This document shows, in pieces, positions 7,417-18,400 of a DNA stretch of 64,000 bases; the stretch's first letter is position 1, and each line of letters opens with the position of its first letter. The stretch covers positions 1 through 64,000 of the forward strand of contig NZ_JARXVD010000023.1 in assembly GCF_029892685.1 (NCBI RefSeq), given 5' to 3'. Below the pieces are notes generated by a model. The model searched no databases, was not told the DNA's origin, and saw only the letters and a program-made list of their open reading frames with translations. The position numbers and the translations under genes are program-made. Source of the stretch: Mycobacterium sp. OTB74. Its GTDB lineage: Bacteria > Actinomycetota > Actinomycetes > Mycobacteriales > Mycobacteriaceae.

Positions 7417-9888
7417 ATGGCGCCCAAACACAGTGCAGCGAAACGAGCAAAGACTCAAGCACGCCGCACCAAGCCCCGGCACGCCGCTGAGCCGCAGTCC
7501 AGCAAAGTTGACACACTGCTCGGGATGGGCGCCATCGTCGGCGTCAGCATCGGCGTGTCGTTCGCAACCGGACCCGTGATCGCGCACGCTGCGCCCTCCA
7601 CTGGCTCAGGTTCCACAGGTTCTGGTTCTACCGGCTCCGGCTCCACCGGTTCTGGTTCCACAGGCTCCGGCTCGACTGGCTCCAAGACAGGCTCCACCGG
7701 CTCGAAGACGGGAACCTCCGGTTCGACGTCGTCTGGCTCCACCGGCTCAACTTCCTCTGGCTCCACCGGCACGGGTTCGACGTCAACATCCGGGACTACT
7801 GGCACAGGTTCGACGTCCACTGGCACCACGCACGCACCAACGACCGGGACCACAAGCACCGCTACTACGCACTCACCAACTACCGGCACCGCCACCGCGT
7901 CGACTGGCACCGCCTCGACAGGCACCACGTCCACCGGCACGGCGGCAACCGGCACCACGGCGAAGAGTTCGACTAGCGCGGCCCTGGCACCACTGCTTGC
8001 AGTAGCCGCCGCCACCACTGGAGCCTCCACCACGGATGCTTCCACCAGCGCTGCAAGCACCAGCGCGTCACCCACCACCAGCGCCGCGACAACCAGCGCA
8101 TCCCCCACAACCAGCGCCGCGTCAAGCACCAGCGCTGCCAGCACGAGCGCCGCAAGCACCAGCGCATCACCCACCAGCGGCGCTAGCGCACTTGCCGCCG
8201 TCACTTCAGCAAGTGCCTTGGCCGCGACGACGAGTGCATCGACCACGACGACCACCTACGTCCGTCCCCTCATCGGCAATGGTGCCGACGGGACCGCGTC
8301 CAGCCCGGACGGCCAGCCTGGTGGATGGCTCATCGGCAATGGCGGCGCGGGCTACTCGCCACCAGCGGGTTCCGGCCTGGCCGCCGGCAACGGCGGCGCC
8401 AGCGGTCTCATCGGCAACGGCGGAGACGGCGGTAACGGCGTTGACGGCGGTAACGGTGGAAATGGTGGGGCGGCAAGTTTGTGGGGCTCCGGCGGCAAGG
8501 GCGGGTCAGGCGGGAACGCCACCACAGCCGGCGGGTCCGGCGGCAACGGCGGAAACGGCGGCCAGGGTGGGTTGCTCGGCGGAGGAAATGGCGGCGTCGG
8601 CGGCGCCGGCGGGAATGGTCTGAGCGGAGGCAACGGAGGAAACGGCGGCACCGGCGGCACCGCCGGATATCTCAGCGCACCCGGCAATGGCGGCGCTGGC
8701 GGTAACAGCGACACCGGCACCGGTGGCAACGGCGGGATGGGCGGCAACGGCCTAATGGCCGGCGGAACCGGTGGAGCGGGTGGAACCGGCGCCAACGGCG
8801 GGGCCGGCGGCGAAGGCGGCACTGCAGACAACTTCGGATTTGGCAACGTCGTCGGCGGGAACGGCGGCCAGGGCGGTATCGGCACCGCCGGGTTCGGCGG
8901 GGCCGGCGGTGAAGGCGGCAACGCCATCATGGGGGTCTATGACTTCACGCTCGGCGGAAACCTTCCATCTCCGTGGGGTACGGCCACCGGCGGAAACGGG
9001 GGCGCTGGAGGTACCGGTACCACCATCGGTGGCGCCGGCGGCAAGGGCGGCAGCGCTTACAACTTCCAAACCGACGGCACACCCACCACCATCGGTGGCG
9101 CGGGCGGCGCCGGAGGCCAGGGCGGCACTGGCGCCGGAGGCAACGGCGGCCAAGGCGGCGGCGCGTTCGCAGCTCTGGTCGCGACTACGACGGCCGGGGC
9201 CGGCGGGGCAGCTGGCCCGGCCGGCACCGGCGCGGCCGGTTTGGTTGGAGCGACGGGCATAACCGGCACAATCACCGACCTCACCTCACCGCCCACCACT
9301 GTCACCAACACCGTGACCACGACGCCACCCACCGTGACGAGCACGGTCACTACGACGCCACCCACCGTGACGAGCACGGTCACCACCACACCACCGACGG
9401 TGACCAACACCCAAACCACGACCGCGACCGTCACGGCCCCACCGGTCACCACGACGGTGACCGCACCGCCAGTGACAACCACTGAAACCACGACGGCTCC
9501 GCCCGTCACCACGACCGCGACTGTCACGGCACCTCCGGTGACCAGTACGGAAACCACCACTGCCACAGCACCTCCGGTGACCAGTACGGAAACCACCACC
9601 GCGACGGTGACCGCACCACCAGTGACAACCACTGAAACCACGACGGCTCCGCCCGTCACCACGACCGCGACTGTCACGGCACCTCCGGTGACCAGTACGG
9701 AAACCACCACTGCCACAGCACCTCCGGTGACCACGACCGAAACCACGACCGCAACCTCAACAGTGACCTCGACGCCGCCTCCGGTGACCACCACCGAAAC
9801 CACAACGGCGACAAGCACTGTCACCACAACCGAGACCGCACCTCCTGTGACAGTCACGGTGACCGTGACCACCACGCCGGGCCCCTAG
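7417..9888 (+). CDS. PGRS-domain protein without a PE domain, Thr-rich tail
   Basis: 823 residues. Residues 1-30 are basic (MAPKHSAAKRAKTQARR) and are followed by a hydrophobic stretch (about 33-55) ending AHAAP, which reads as a long signal sequence. Residues about 60-275 are Gly/Ser/Thr then Ala/Ser/Thr low complexity. From about residue 281 (RPLIGNGADG, GGWLIGNGGAGY, GLIGNGGDGG) to about 612 it is a typical PGRS-type Gly-Gly-Asn/Ala repeat domain as in mycobacterial PE_PGRS proteins. The PE domain those proteins start with is absent. The last 200 residues are Thr/Val/Pro/Glu repeats (TVTAPPVTTTETTTAPP). A purine-rich AAGGAAG at 7398-7404 precedes the ATG by 12 bp. A surface location is inferred. 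Its role is unknown. Confidence 0.85.
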   Translation: MAPKHSAAKRAKTQARRTKPRHAAEPQSSKVDTLLGMGAIVGVSIGVSFATGPVIAHAAPSTGSGSTGSGSTGSGSTGSGSTGSGSTGSKTGSTGSKTGTSGSTSSGSTGSTSSGSTGTGSTSTSGTTGTGSTSTGTTHAPTTGTTSTATTHSPTTGTATASTGTASTGTTSTGTAATGTTAKSSTSAALAPLLAVAAATTGASTTDASTSAASTSASPTTSAATTSASPTTSAASSTSAASTSAASTSASPTSGASALAAVTSASALAATTSASTTTTTYVRPLIGNGADGTASSPDGQPGGWLIGNGGAGYSPPAGSGLAAGNGGASGLIGNGGDGGNGVDGGNGGNGGAASLWGSGGKGGSGGNATTAGGSGGNGGNGGQGGLLGGGNGGVGGAGGNGLSGGNGGNGGTGGTAGYLSAPGNGGAGGNSDTGTGGNGGMGGNGLMAGGTGGAGGTGANGGAGGEGGTADNFGFGNVVGGNGGQGGIGTAGFGGAGGEGGNAIMGVYDFTLGGNLPSPWGTATGGNGGAGGTGTTIGGAGGKGGSAYNFQTDGTPTTIGGAGGAGGQGGTGAGGNGGQGGGAFAALVATTTAGAGGAAGPAGTGAAGLVGATGITGTITDLTSPPTTVTNTVTTTPPTVTSTVTTTPPTVTSTVTTTPPTVTNTQTTTATVTAPPVTTTVTAPPVTTTETTTAPPVTTTATVTAPPVTSTETTTATAPPVTSTETTTATVTAPPVTTTETTTAPPVTTTATVTAPPVTSTETTTATAPPVTTTETTTATSTVTSTPPPVTTTETTTATSTVTTTETAPPVTVTVTVTTTPGP
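9452..9733 (+). repeat. 150-bp-period repeat in the Thr-rich tail
   Basis: About 131 bp at 9453-9583 recurs almost unchanged at 9603-9733 (offset 150 bp, 50 codons). A shorter 33-bp unit repeats just upstream at about 9320-9390. All units are in frame with the PGRS-like gene. Confidence 0.85.
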
Positions 9889-10392
9889 CGGTCGAAGGGC
9901 AGCGGGCAAAGGGACACGCGCCCGTCGTACGCCTGCGTTGACCCTGCGCTGCAGGCGACAAATCCCTAGTGGGGTGCCGCCGTGGCCGCAGAGTCAATAC
10001 GGGTTGTCTGGTCGATCCTCATATGGGGGCCCCTCTGTCACGGGGCAGGGTGAAGCGGCGGCCGTAACCGCCGTCAGGGCCGCCGCTTCGTTGTTGCCAG
10101 CACGCACCCGTCAATTGGTGCGGCGTGTCGATGGTGTTGGTCGACGAGAGGGGTCATGTCTCAAATACGGGGTTGGTTACCGCAGGCAGGACGGGACTTT
10201 CGGCAGAAGTGCACGACCTCTGCGAAGAATGAGCAGCAACCATCGTTGCATAGCAATCCTGTTGCGCAGCAATATGATTGGCTCAACAGGATCATCGCGT
10301 GTCAGTGGTGTCTTCCGCGTACCGAACTGGCACCGCTAATGATTCTGCGGCCAGGGCGACGTCCCCTCGACGTTTGCCGCCCTCACCGGAAT
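9889..10392. other. Intergenic region between convergent genes
   Basis: About 500 bp between the ends of the PGRS-like gene and the FAAL gene. Small open frames here have no recognisable product. It carries a strong stem-loop at 10052-10089 and a weaker one at 9930-9957 (CGCCTGC / GCAGGCG, 14-nt loop). Confidence 0.7.
10052..10089. terminator. 12-bp stem-loop, probable bidirectional terminator
   Basis: GAAGCGGCGGCC (10052-10063) and GGCCGCCGCTTC (10078-10089) are perfect inverted repeats with a 14-nt loop. The element sits between two convergent genes. There is no clear U-tract, which is common for mycobacterial terminators. Confidence 0.55.
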
Positions 10393-12168
10393 TCAAGCAT
10401 CCAAGCGGGCGAATTCTTTGCGCTGGTACTGCTGTCCGCACAGAGCCCTGCGGATCTTGCCGCTGGTGGTGACCGGAACCGAGCCCGGCGCTACCAGGAC
10501 CAGATCCCCGACAGCAATGCCGTGCGCAGTGGAGATCGCCGACGTGACGTCACGCTTGATGGCGTTGAGCTTTTCCTTCACCTCGTCTTCGGAGTCGCCA
10601 CGCTTCCTGACTTCCATCACAACGACAAGCTGCTCGATGCCGTCGTCCGGAACGGCGACCGCGGCGCACCGGCCGCCGGTGATGTCCGAGACCGTCCCCT
10701 CGATGTCTTCGGGGGCATGGTTGCGGCCATAGATGATCAGGAGGTCCTTGATCCGGCCCACCACGAACAGCTCCCCCTCCGAGAAGAAGCCAATGTCGCC
10801 AGTCCTCAGCCAGGGGCCTTCCGGTGTGTCCTCCGACGGATCCACAACCATGCCGCCGAAAGTGCGCGCGGTCTCCTCGGGTTTTTGCCAGTAGCCTTCA
10901 CTCACGTTGTCGCCGCGCACCCAGATCTCGCCGGTCGTGCCCGCCGGGCACTCGGTGCGGGTCTCTGGATCAACGATCCGCAAAAGCGGTGACAACGCCG
11001 TTATGGGCCCGTCATAGCTGACCAGCGGTGTCCCATCGTCGCCGTCGCTTCGCTTGGCCTGGCCGGCACCCAGCGCATCGGTGTCGAAGTAGACGACCTT
11101 TATCGGGTCCTCCGGCCGTGGCGTCGACATGTACAGCGTCGCCTCGGCCATGCCATACGACGGCTGTATCACCTCTTCGCGAAGGTTGAAGCGGGCGAAC
11201 CGATCGGTAAAGCGCTTGATCGTCACGGGCTGGACCCGCTCGGCACCGCTTTGGATGGTGTGCACACCGCCGAGGTCGAGCCCAGCCATGTCCTCGTCAG
11301 TGGTCTTCTTTGCCGCCAGCTCGAAAGCGAAGTTCGGCGCTGCCGTAAATGCACAGGGATTGGTTGCCAGCAGCTGCATCCAGCGTGCAGGTCGCTGGAG
11401 GAACGAGACCGGGCTGGTGAGCACAGCGGGAGTCCCCAACACAATCGGTGAGCAAACTCCCAAGATCAATCCCAAGTCGTGAAAGAACGGCAGCCACGAC
11501 ACAAACGTCAAGTCCGGCGGGGTGACCCCGCCATGCCTCGAGTAATCGGTTGTGATCTGTTGGAGATTGGTCAGAAGGTTTGTATAGGAAATCATTACGC
11601 CGGCCGGCGAACGGGTCGACCCGGACGTGTACTGCAAATACGCGGTGGCCCGGGGATCGTCGGAAAGGCAGTCTTCCGCGTCATCGAAGCTGACCCGGGC
11701 GTCCAGATCCAGCAAATCAACCTCGACGAGCGATGGCGCAGCCTGCCCGGGTTGCGGCGTAATGCTGCGGGCGGTCTCGGTCGCAACGGACGATGTCGTG
11801 AGAACGGCCACCGGCGACGCATCGCGCATTACCGAATCAACACGCTCATCGGTGACGCCGCCCATCGGGACAGAAAGCGGAACCGGAATGACTCCGGCCT
11901 GCAATGCACCCAGAAAGCCCAGGATGTATTCCAGCCCCTGTGGCGCGATGATCATGGCGCGATCACCGGGTGATGCACACAGCCTGAGCTCGCGCGCGAC
12001 GTTGAGCACCCGTCGATACAACTGCGGCCATGTCAGGCTTAGCGGAACCCCGGCCCAGTCCTGCTCGTAGTCGAGAAACGTGTACGCCGTGTCGTCCGGT
12101 TGCAGACTGGCGCGTTCGCGCAGCAGCGCTGGTATAGAGGACTGAATCACCTGTGTCACGCCGTGCAA
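10393..12168 (-). CDS. Fatty acyl-AMP ligase (FAAL, FadD23/FadD28-like)
   Basis: It activates a fatty acid as acyl-AMP for transfer to a polyketide or peptide synthase carrier protein. The A3 loop YLQYTSGSTRSP is near residue 175, SYGMAEATL near 335, LRTGDIGFF near 452, GRIKDLLIIYGRNHAPEDIE follows, and the catalytic-Lys motif TSGKIRR is near 565. The N terminus (SSIPALLRERASLQPD) and the length of 591 residues are typical of mycobacterial FadD proteins that serve MAS-like Pks enzymes. The frame begins at a TTG (12168), but the GTG at 12159 or 12150 may be the true start. It is divergent from the PKS gene at 12429 across 260 bp. That arrangement suggests FAAL supplies the PKS starter or passes acyl chains on to the NRPSs. 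Confidence 0.94.
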   Translation of the reverse strand: MHGVTQVIQSSIPALLRERASLQPDDTAYTFLDYEQDWAGVPLSLTWPQLYRRVLNVARELRLCASPGDRAMIIAPQGLEYILGFLGALQAGVIPVPLSVPMGGVTDERVDSVMRDASPVAVLTTSSVATETARSITPQPGQAAPSLVEVDLLDLDARVSFDDAEDCLSDDPRATAYLQYTSGSTRSPAGVMISYTNLLTNLQQITTDYSRHGGVTPPDLTFVSWLPFFHDLGLILGVCSPIVLGTPAVLTSPVSFLQRPARWMQLLATNPCAFTAAPNFAFELAAKKTTDEDMAGLDLGGVHTIQSGAERVQPVTIKRFTDRFARFNLREEVIQPSYGMAEATLYMSTPRPEDPIKVVYFDTDALGAGQAKRSDGDDGTPLVSYDGPITALSPLLRIVDPETRTECPAGTTGEIWVRGDNVSEGYWQKPEETARTFGGMVVDPSEDTPEGPWLRTGDIGFFSEGELFVVGRIKDLLIIYGRNHAPEDIEGTVSDITGGRCAAVAVPDDGIEQLVVVMEVRKRGDSEDEVKEKLNAIKRDVTSAISTAHGIAVGDLVLVAPGSVPVTTSGKIRRALCGQQYQRKEFARLDA

Positions 12169-12417
12169 GTTACCGTAGCCGCCGCATCCGTCGCGGCCAT
12201 ATCTTCGGAATCGTCAATTTTGACCGCCGGCGAGATCCGCAGGCCAGTCGATCAACTGAGCCCACCAACGGCAGGCCGAGGCGGTGTCGTCCTACATGGG
12301 CGACTTCAAGCATTCCGCCCACGTAGCTACGGTGACTGCTAAATTGACGCCGGCGAAGGCATCGCCGGCGAGCGAGGGCGCCCGCGCGTCTGTCAAGCAC
12401 CGGCGAGTCGTTGCTGT

Positions 12418-12423
12418 GAGGAG
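12418..12423 (+). promoter_or_regulatory. Ribosome binding site of the PKS gene
   Basis: GAGGAG five bases before the ATG at 12429 fixes this start over later in-frame ATGs. Confidence 0.75.
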
Positions 12424-12428
12424 TCTAG

Positions 12429-15400
12429 ATGGTTTCATTCGATGGTCGGCCGAGCGACTCGGGCTCGGCAAATCTCGAGCCCACGCCGAACATCAAGTCG
12501 ACCACTCCAGTCGCTGTCATCGGAATGGCCTGCCGACTTCCCGGCGGTATCGACTCCCCCGAGCAACTCTGGGAGGCGTTGCTGCGGGGCGACGACCTGA
12601 TCGCCGAAGTTCCGCGCGACCGCTGGGACAACGACGATTACTACGACCCCGAGCCAGGTGTGCCGGGTCGGACGGCATCGAAGTGGGGTGCCTTCCTTGA
12701 CGACGTCGCCGGCTTCGATTCCGAATTCTTCGGGCTCGACGAGAGCGAGGCGACCGCGCTCGATCCACAGCACCGCCTGCTGCTGGAGGCCTCGTGGGAA
12801 GCGGTGGAGCACGCCGGTCTCACGCCCGACGCACTGCGCGGCTCACTGACCGGCGTGTTCATGGGACTTTCGCATCTCGACTATCAATTGATCAACGCCG
12901 ACTCCGAAGTGATGGAGGGGCCATACGGCTTCCAGGGCAACGCACTGGCCATGGCGGCCGGGCGTATCGCCTCCACCCTCGGACTCCACGGTCCCGCGCT
13001 GGCGCTTGACACCGCAGGTTCCTCCGGCCTGTTCGCGGTGCACACGGCATGCCGCAGTCTGGGCGACGGCGAAAGCGATCTCGCGCTGGCCGGTGGCGCG
13101 TATGTCATGTTGGACCCGCGGAAGTACGTCGCGGGGACGGCGGCAGGACAGCTGTCTCCGACTGGGCGCTGCCATTCGTTCGACGCCGCAGCCGACGGAT
13201 ATGTGAGTGGCGAGGCTTCCGCGGTGGTGCTGCTCAAGCGCCTGCCTGACGCACTGCGGGACGGCGATCGGATCCTGGCCGTGGTGCGTGGCACGGCCGC
13301 CAACCAAAACGGCCACACTGCGGATACCTCGACACCGTCGGTGACCGCGCAGACCGCGGTGTACCGGGCGGCGCTGCAGGCAGCGGGCGTGGATGCGGGC
13401 AGCGTCGGCATGGTTGAGGCGCACGGTCCCGGCACCCCGCAGGGCGATCTCATCGAATACGCCAGCCTGAGTGAGGTATACGGCGTCGACGGCCCATGTG
13501 CGCTCGCGTCGGTGAAAACCAACTTCGGCCATACCCAGTCGGCCTCCGGAGTCCTCGGATTGATGAAGGCGGTCCTCGCACTACAGCACGGCGCCATTCC
13601 GCGGAATCTGCACTTCAGCCAGCTGCCAGATGAAATGGCCCGCATCGACACGAAACTTTTTGTGCCACAGGCAACTACAGACTGGCCGACGAACGGTCAG
13701 CATCCCCGCCGGGCAGCGGTGTCGTCGTATGGAGTGTCGGGAACCAATGTCCACGCCATTGTGGAGGCAGCTCCCGAGTCTGCGGAAACGGCTGCCGAAG
13801 CCCCAACATCGTTGACGCAACTGCTTTTCCCGCTTTCCGCGACCTCGGCCGCGGAACTGCGCCGCACCGCCGGCCGACTCGCCGACTGGGTGCAAGCACA
13901 TGATGACGCCGCGTTGCCGGACCTCGCCTACACCCTGGCCCGTCGGCGCGCGCACCGCTCGGTACGCACCGCCGTCACTGCGGGCAACCGGCCCGAGCTT
14001 GCCAGCACTTTGCGCGAGGTCGCCGACGGTGATACCGCGTATCAGGCCACGTCCGGACAAGACGAGCGCGGACCGGTGTGGGTGTTCTCGGGACAGGGTT
14101 CGCAGTGGGCCCGCATGGGTGCCGACCTGCTCGCAAACGAACCGGTATTCGCAGCCACTGTCGCGCAGGTCGAGCCGCTCATCGCCCGCGAGTCCGGATT
14201 CTCGGTGACCGAGGCGATAACGGCGCCGGAGGTGGTTGCCGGCGATGACCGGTTGCAGCCGGCCGTGTTCACCATGCAGGTCGCGCTGGCGGCCACCCTG
14301 AAGTCGTACGGCGCACGTCCGGGCGCGGTTATCGGATATTCGATGGGTGAGGTCGCCGCGGCGGTGGTCTCCGGAGCGCTGTCATTGGAAGACGGGGTGC
14401 GCGTCATCTGCCGGCGTTCGCGGCTGATGTCCACCATCGCCGGTTGCGGCATCATGGCGTCGGTCCAACTGCCTGCCAAGCAGGTGCTTTCGGAACTGAC
14501 GATGGGCGGCATCAAGGACGCCGTCGCCGGGGTGGTGGCCTCGCCGCAGACCACGGTGATCAGCGGTGCCACCGACACTGTTCGCGATCTGATGGCGGCG
14601 TGGGAACAGCGTGATCTGACGACCCGTCAGGTCGACATCGATGTTGCCGCGCATTCGCCTCTGGTCGATCCGATCCTCACCGAGCTGGCCGAAGTTCTCG
14701 CGGAGATCAAGCCGCTGACGCCGGAGATCCCCTTCTACTCGGCGACCGGCTTCGACCCGCGCGAGGAGCCGGTGTGCAACGGCAAATACTGGGTGAAAAA
14801 TCTTCGCAACACGGTGCGGTTTGCCGCGGCGGTGCGGGCCGCCGCGGAGGACGGGTATCGGGTCTTCGCCGAGCTGGCACCACACCCCATGCTCACTGAG
14901 GCTGTTCAACAGACCGCTGTGAGTTTGGACGTGCCGCTGGCCAACTTCGCCAGCATGCACCGCGGACAGGAACTACCGGACGGACTGCGCGGCCTGGTAG
15001 CGGATCTATACAGTGCGGGCGCCGCGCTCGACTTCTCCGCGCTGTATCCGAATGGGCGGCTGTTGGATGCGCCGCTGCCGACCTGGGCGCACCACCGGCT
15101 GTGGTTGAGCCCCAATGACGGGAAAGCCCCCGCACATGGCGGCGCCACCGTTTCAGTGCATCCGCTGCTGGGCCAGCATGTGCACTTGCATGAGGAACCC
15201 GAGCGCCACATCTGGCAGGCCGACATCGGCACCGCCACTCAGCCCTGGCTGGACGATCACCGGATCCGCGATGTGGCTGTGCTCCCGGCAGCGGCTTACT
15301 GCGAGATGGCGCTGTCGGCCGCGGACATTGTGCTGGGGGAAGCTTCTGAGGTCCGCGACATCAGCTTCGAGCGGGCGCTGCTGATCGACGAGCAGACCCC

Positions 15401-18400
15401 GGTCGGCGCCTCGACGTCGCTGTCGTCACCTGGTGTCGTCGACTTCGTCGTCGACACCAACCAGGGGGGCGACCAGGCACGCCACGCTGTCGCAGTCCTG
15501 TACGCCGCAGAGGATGTGCCCCCGCCCGCTTACGACGTGCCCGCGCTACTCGCCGCGCATCCGCATCGCGAGGACGGCACCGAACTGCGCAAGGACCTAG
15601 ACCAGCGTGGCGTTCAGTGCGGTCCGGCGTTCACCGGTCTGGCAGGCGTGCGGATTGGCGAGCAGCAAGCCGACACCGTGCTGGCCGAGGTCGCCCTGCC
15701 CAGCCGAATGCGTTCGCAACAGGGCGCTTACACCATTCACCCGGCACTGCTGGATGCATGTTTCCAATCGGTGGGAACCAGTCCGCACATCCAGGCCCTT
15801 GGCGACCAGGTACAGGGCTTGCCATTGGGCGTTCGACGACTGCGCTCCTACGGGCCTTCCCGCAACGCCTACTACTGCTACACGCGGGTGACCAGAGTCG
15901 ATACCTCCGGGTTCGAGGCCGACCTCGACGTGCTCGACCAGGACGGGATGGTCCTGCTGAGGGTGCAGGGCCTGTTGTGCGGAACCGGCTTGTCCGAAAC
16001 CGCCCAGAAGGATCGGCTCCTGAGCGAGCGGTTGTTGACCATCGAGTGGCAGCAGCGCGAATTACCCGAGGCGGGCGAGATCGATGCCGGAAACTGGCTG
16101 CTGATCAACACCACCACCCCGGACGTGGTGGCCACCAGTTTGAGCGACGCCTTGAAAAGCCATGGCGCACAATGCACTTCCATGTGCTGGCCACTACAAG
16201 ACAGTGACCCGACGCCGTACGCAGACAAACTGGCCGGCGAATTCACCGGAGTGGCGATCCTCACGGGGCCGAAAACCGAAGGCGCCGTGGACCAGTCCCC
16301 GCGGCTGGGCAGCGAGTATGTGCAACATCTGGTGCGCATCGCCAGCGAATTACTACAGCTCCCGGGCAAGCTGCCGCAACTTGTCGTGGTGACCCGCGGC
16401 GCCCAGACTGTGCTGCCCGGTGATATAGCCAATCTGGAGCAGGGCGGGCTGCGTGGCTTGGTACGGGTGATCGGCGCCGAGTACCCGCAGTTGCACACCA
16501 CTCAGATCGACGTGGACGACACCACCGATGCCGACCAGTTGGCAGGGCAACTTCTCAGCGTATCCGACGAAGACGAGACCGCCTGGCGAGACGGCTCGTG
16601 GTACGTGGCACGGCTGTGCACCGCTCCGCTGGCCCCCGAGGAACGCCGCATCACCGTCGCCGACCACGAGCGCGACGGTATGCGCTTGCAGATCCGCACA
16701 CCAGGCGATCTGGAAACCCTGGAACTTATTGGCTTCGAACGGGTTTCACCGGGACCAGGACAGATCGAGGTCGCGGTCAGCGCATCCAGCATCAATTTCG
16801 CCGACGTTCTGGTCGCGATGGGCCTGTTCCCCAGCATCGAAGGGGACCTGCCCGAACTGGGTATGGACTTTGCCGGGGTGGTCACCGCCGTCGGTCCGGA
16901 TGTCAACGACCATCACGTCGGTGACCGCGTCGGCGGGTTCTCGCCGAACGGCTGTTGGGGCACGTTCGTCACGTGTGACGCGCACCTTGCCGTCACCCTC
17001 CCGGAAAGCCTGAGCGACCACCAAGCCGTCGCGGTCTCCACCGCCACCGCCACCGCCTGGTACGGCCTGCATGAGCAGGCCCGGATCGCATCGGGCGACC
17101 GGGTCTTGATCCACTCCGCGACCGGCGGCGTCGGCCAGGCGGCCATCGCGATCGCCAAGGCCGCAGGAGCGGAAATCTTTGCCACCGCAGGTAACGAAGA
17201 TCGTCGACAGTTGTTGCGCGACATGGGAATCAAGCATGTCTACGACTCACGCAGCACCGAGTTCGCCCAGCAGATCCGGCGCGACACCGACGGGTATGGC
17301 GTGGATGTCGTGCTCAACTCGCTGCCCGGCGCCGCGCAGCGTGCCGGATTCGAATTGCTGGCCATCGGCGGGCGTTTCATCGAGATCGGCAAACGCGACG
17401 TCTATGGCAACACCAGGCTGGGGCTCTTGCCGTTCCACCGCAATCTGACGTTCTACTACCTGGACCTGGCGCTGATGTCGCTCAGCCACCCCCAACGCGT
17501 TGGAGAGTTGCTGCGCACCGTGTTCCGGCTCGCGGCAGAGGGCGAGCTTCCGCCTGCGGAGTGTACCTCCTACCCGCTGGCCGACGCTGCCACCGCGGTC
17601 CGGGTGATGGGTGCGGCGCAGCACACCGGCAAACTCATTCTCGAGGTGCCCGGCGTCGGGCACAGCAGCGTGGTGATGCCACCGGAGCAGTCTCCGGCCT
17701 TCCGCCGCGACGGCGCTTACCTCATCACAGGCGGGCTCGGTAGTCTCGGATTGTTCTTGGCCGAGAAGCTGGCCACGGCCGGCTGCGGCCGCATCGTGCT
17801 CACCTCCCGTTCGCAGCCGACTCTCAAAGCGCTGGAAACTATCGAACTGATCCGGTCGATGGGTACCGACGTCGTGGTGCACTGCGGTGACATCGCCGAG
17901 CCCAGCACCGCACAGCAGCTGGTGGCCGCTGCAACCGCCACCGATCTGCCGCTGCGCGGTGTGCTGCATGCCGCGGCGGTGGTCGAAGACGCCACATTGC
18001 CGAACATCACTGGCGACATCGTCGAACGCGACTGGGCACCAAAGGTTTACGGTGCGTGGAACTTGCACTGCGCCCTTGAGGAAGCCGAGGCCGGCCAGCA
18101 GTTGGACTGGTTCTGCTCGTTCTCCTCGGCGGCCGCGCTGGTGGGCTCGCCGGGGCAGGGAGCCTACGCCGCAGCCAACGGCTGGCTGGACGCCTTCACG
18201 CGGTGGCGACGGGCCAACGGCCGCCCGGCCACCTCGATCGCCTGGGGCACATGGGGCCAGATCGGCTCCGGCGCCGTCCTCGCAGAGGACACCGGCGTTG
18301 CCATCGCTCCCGACGACGGCGCGTACGCACTCGAAGCGCTGCTACGGTACGACCGCGCCTACACCGGGTATGCACAGATCATCGGCACACCGTGGTTGAC

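Noticed and set aside
9292..9880. Regular short repeats that could suggest a CRISPR-like array
   Set aside because: The repeats are in-frame Thr/Val/Pro codons of the PGRS-like gene, without unique spacers of constant length.
10156..10992. 278-codon plus-strand frame
   Set aside because: It overlaps the 3' part of the FAAL gene in antisense and shows no recognisable domain.
12200..12345. TTGACC/TTGACG hexamers as -35 boxes for the PKS promoter
   Set aside because: No acceptable -10 element lies 16-19 bp downstream of either one.
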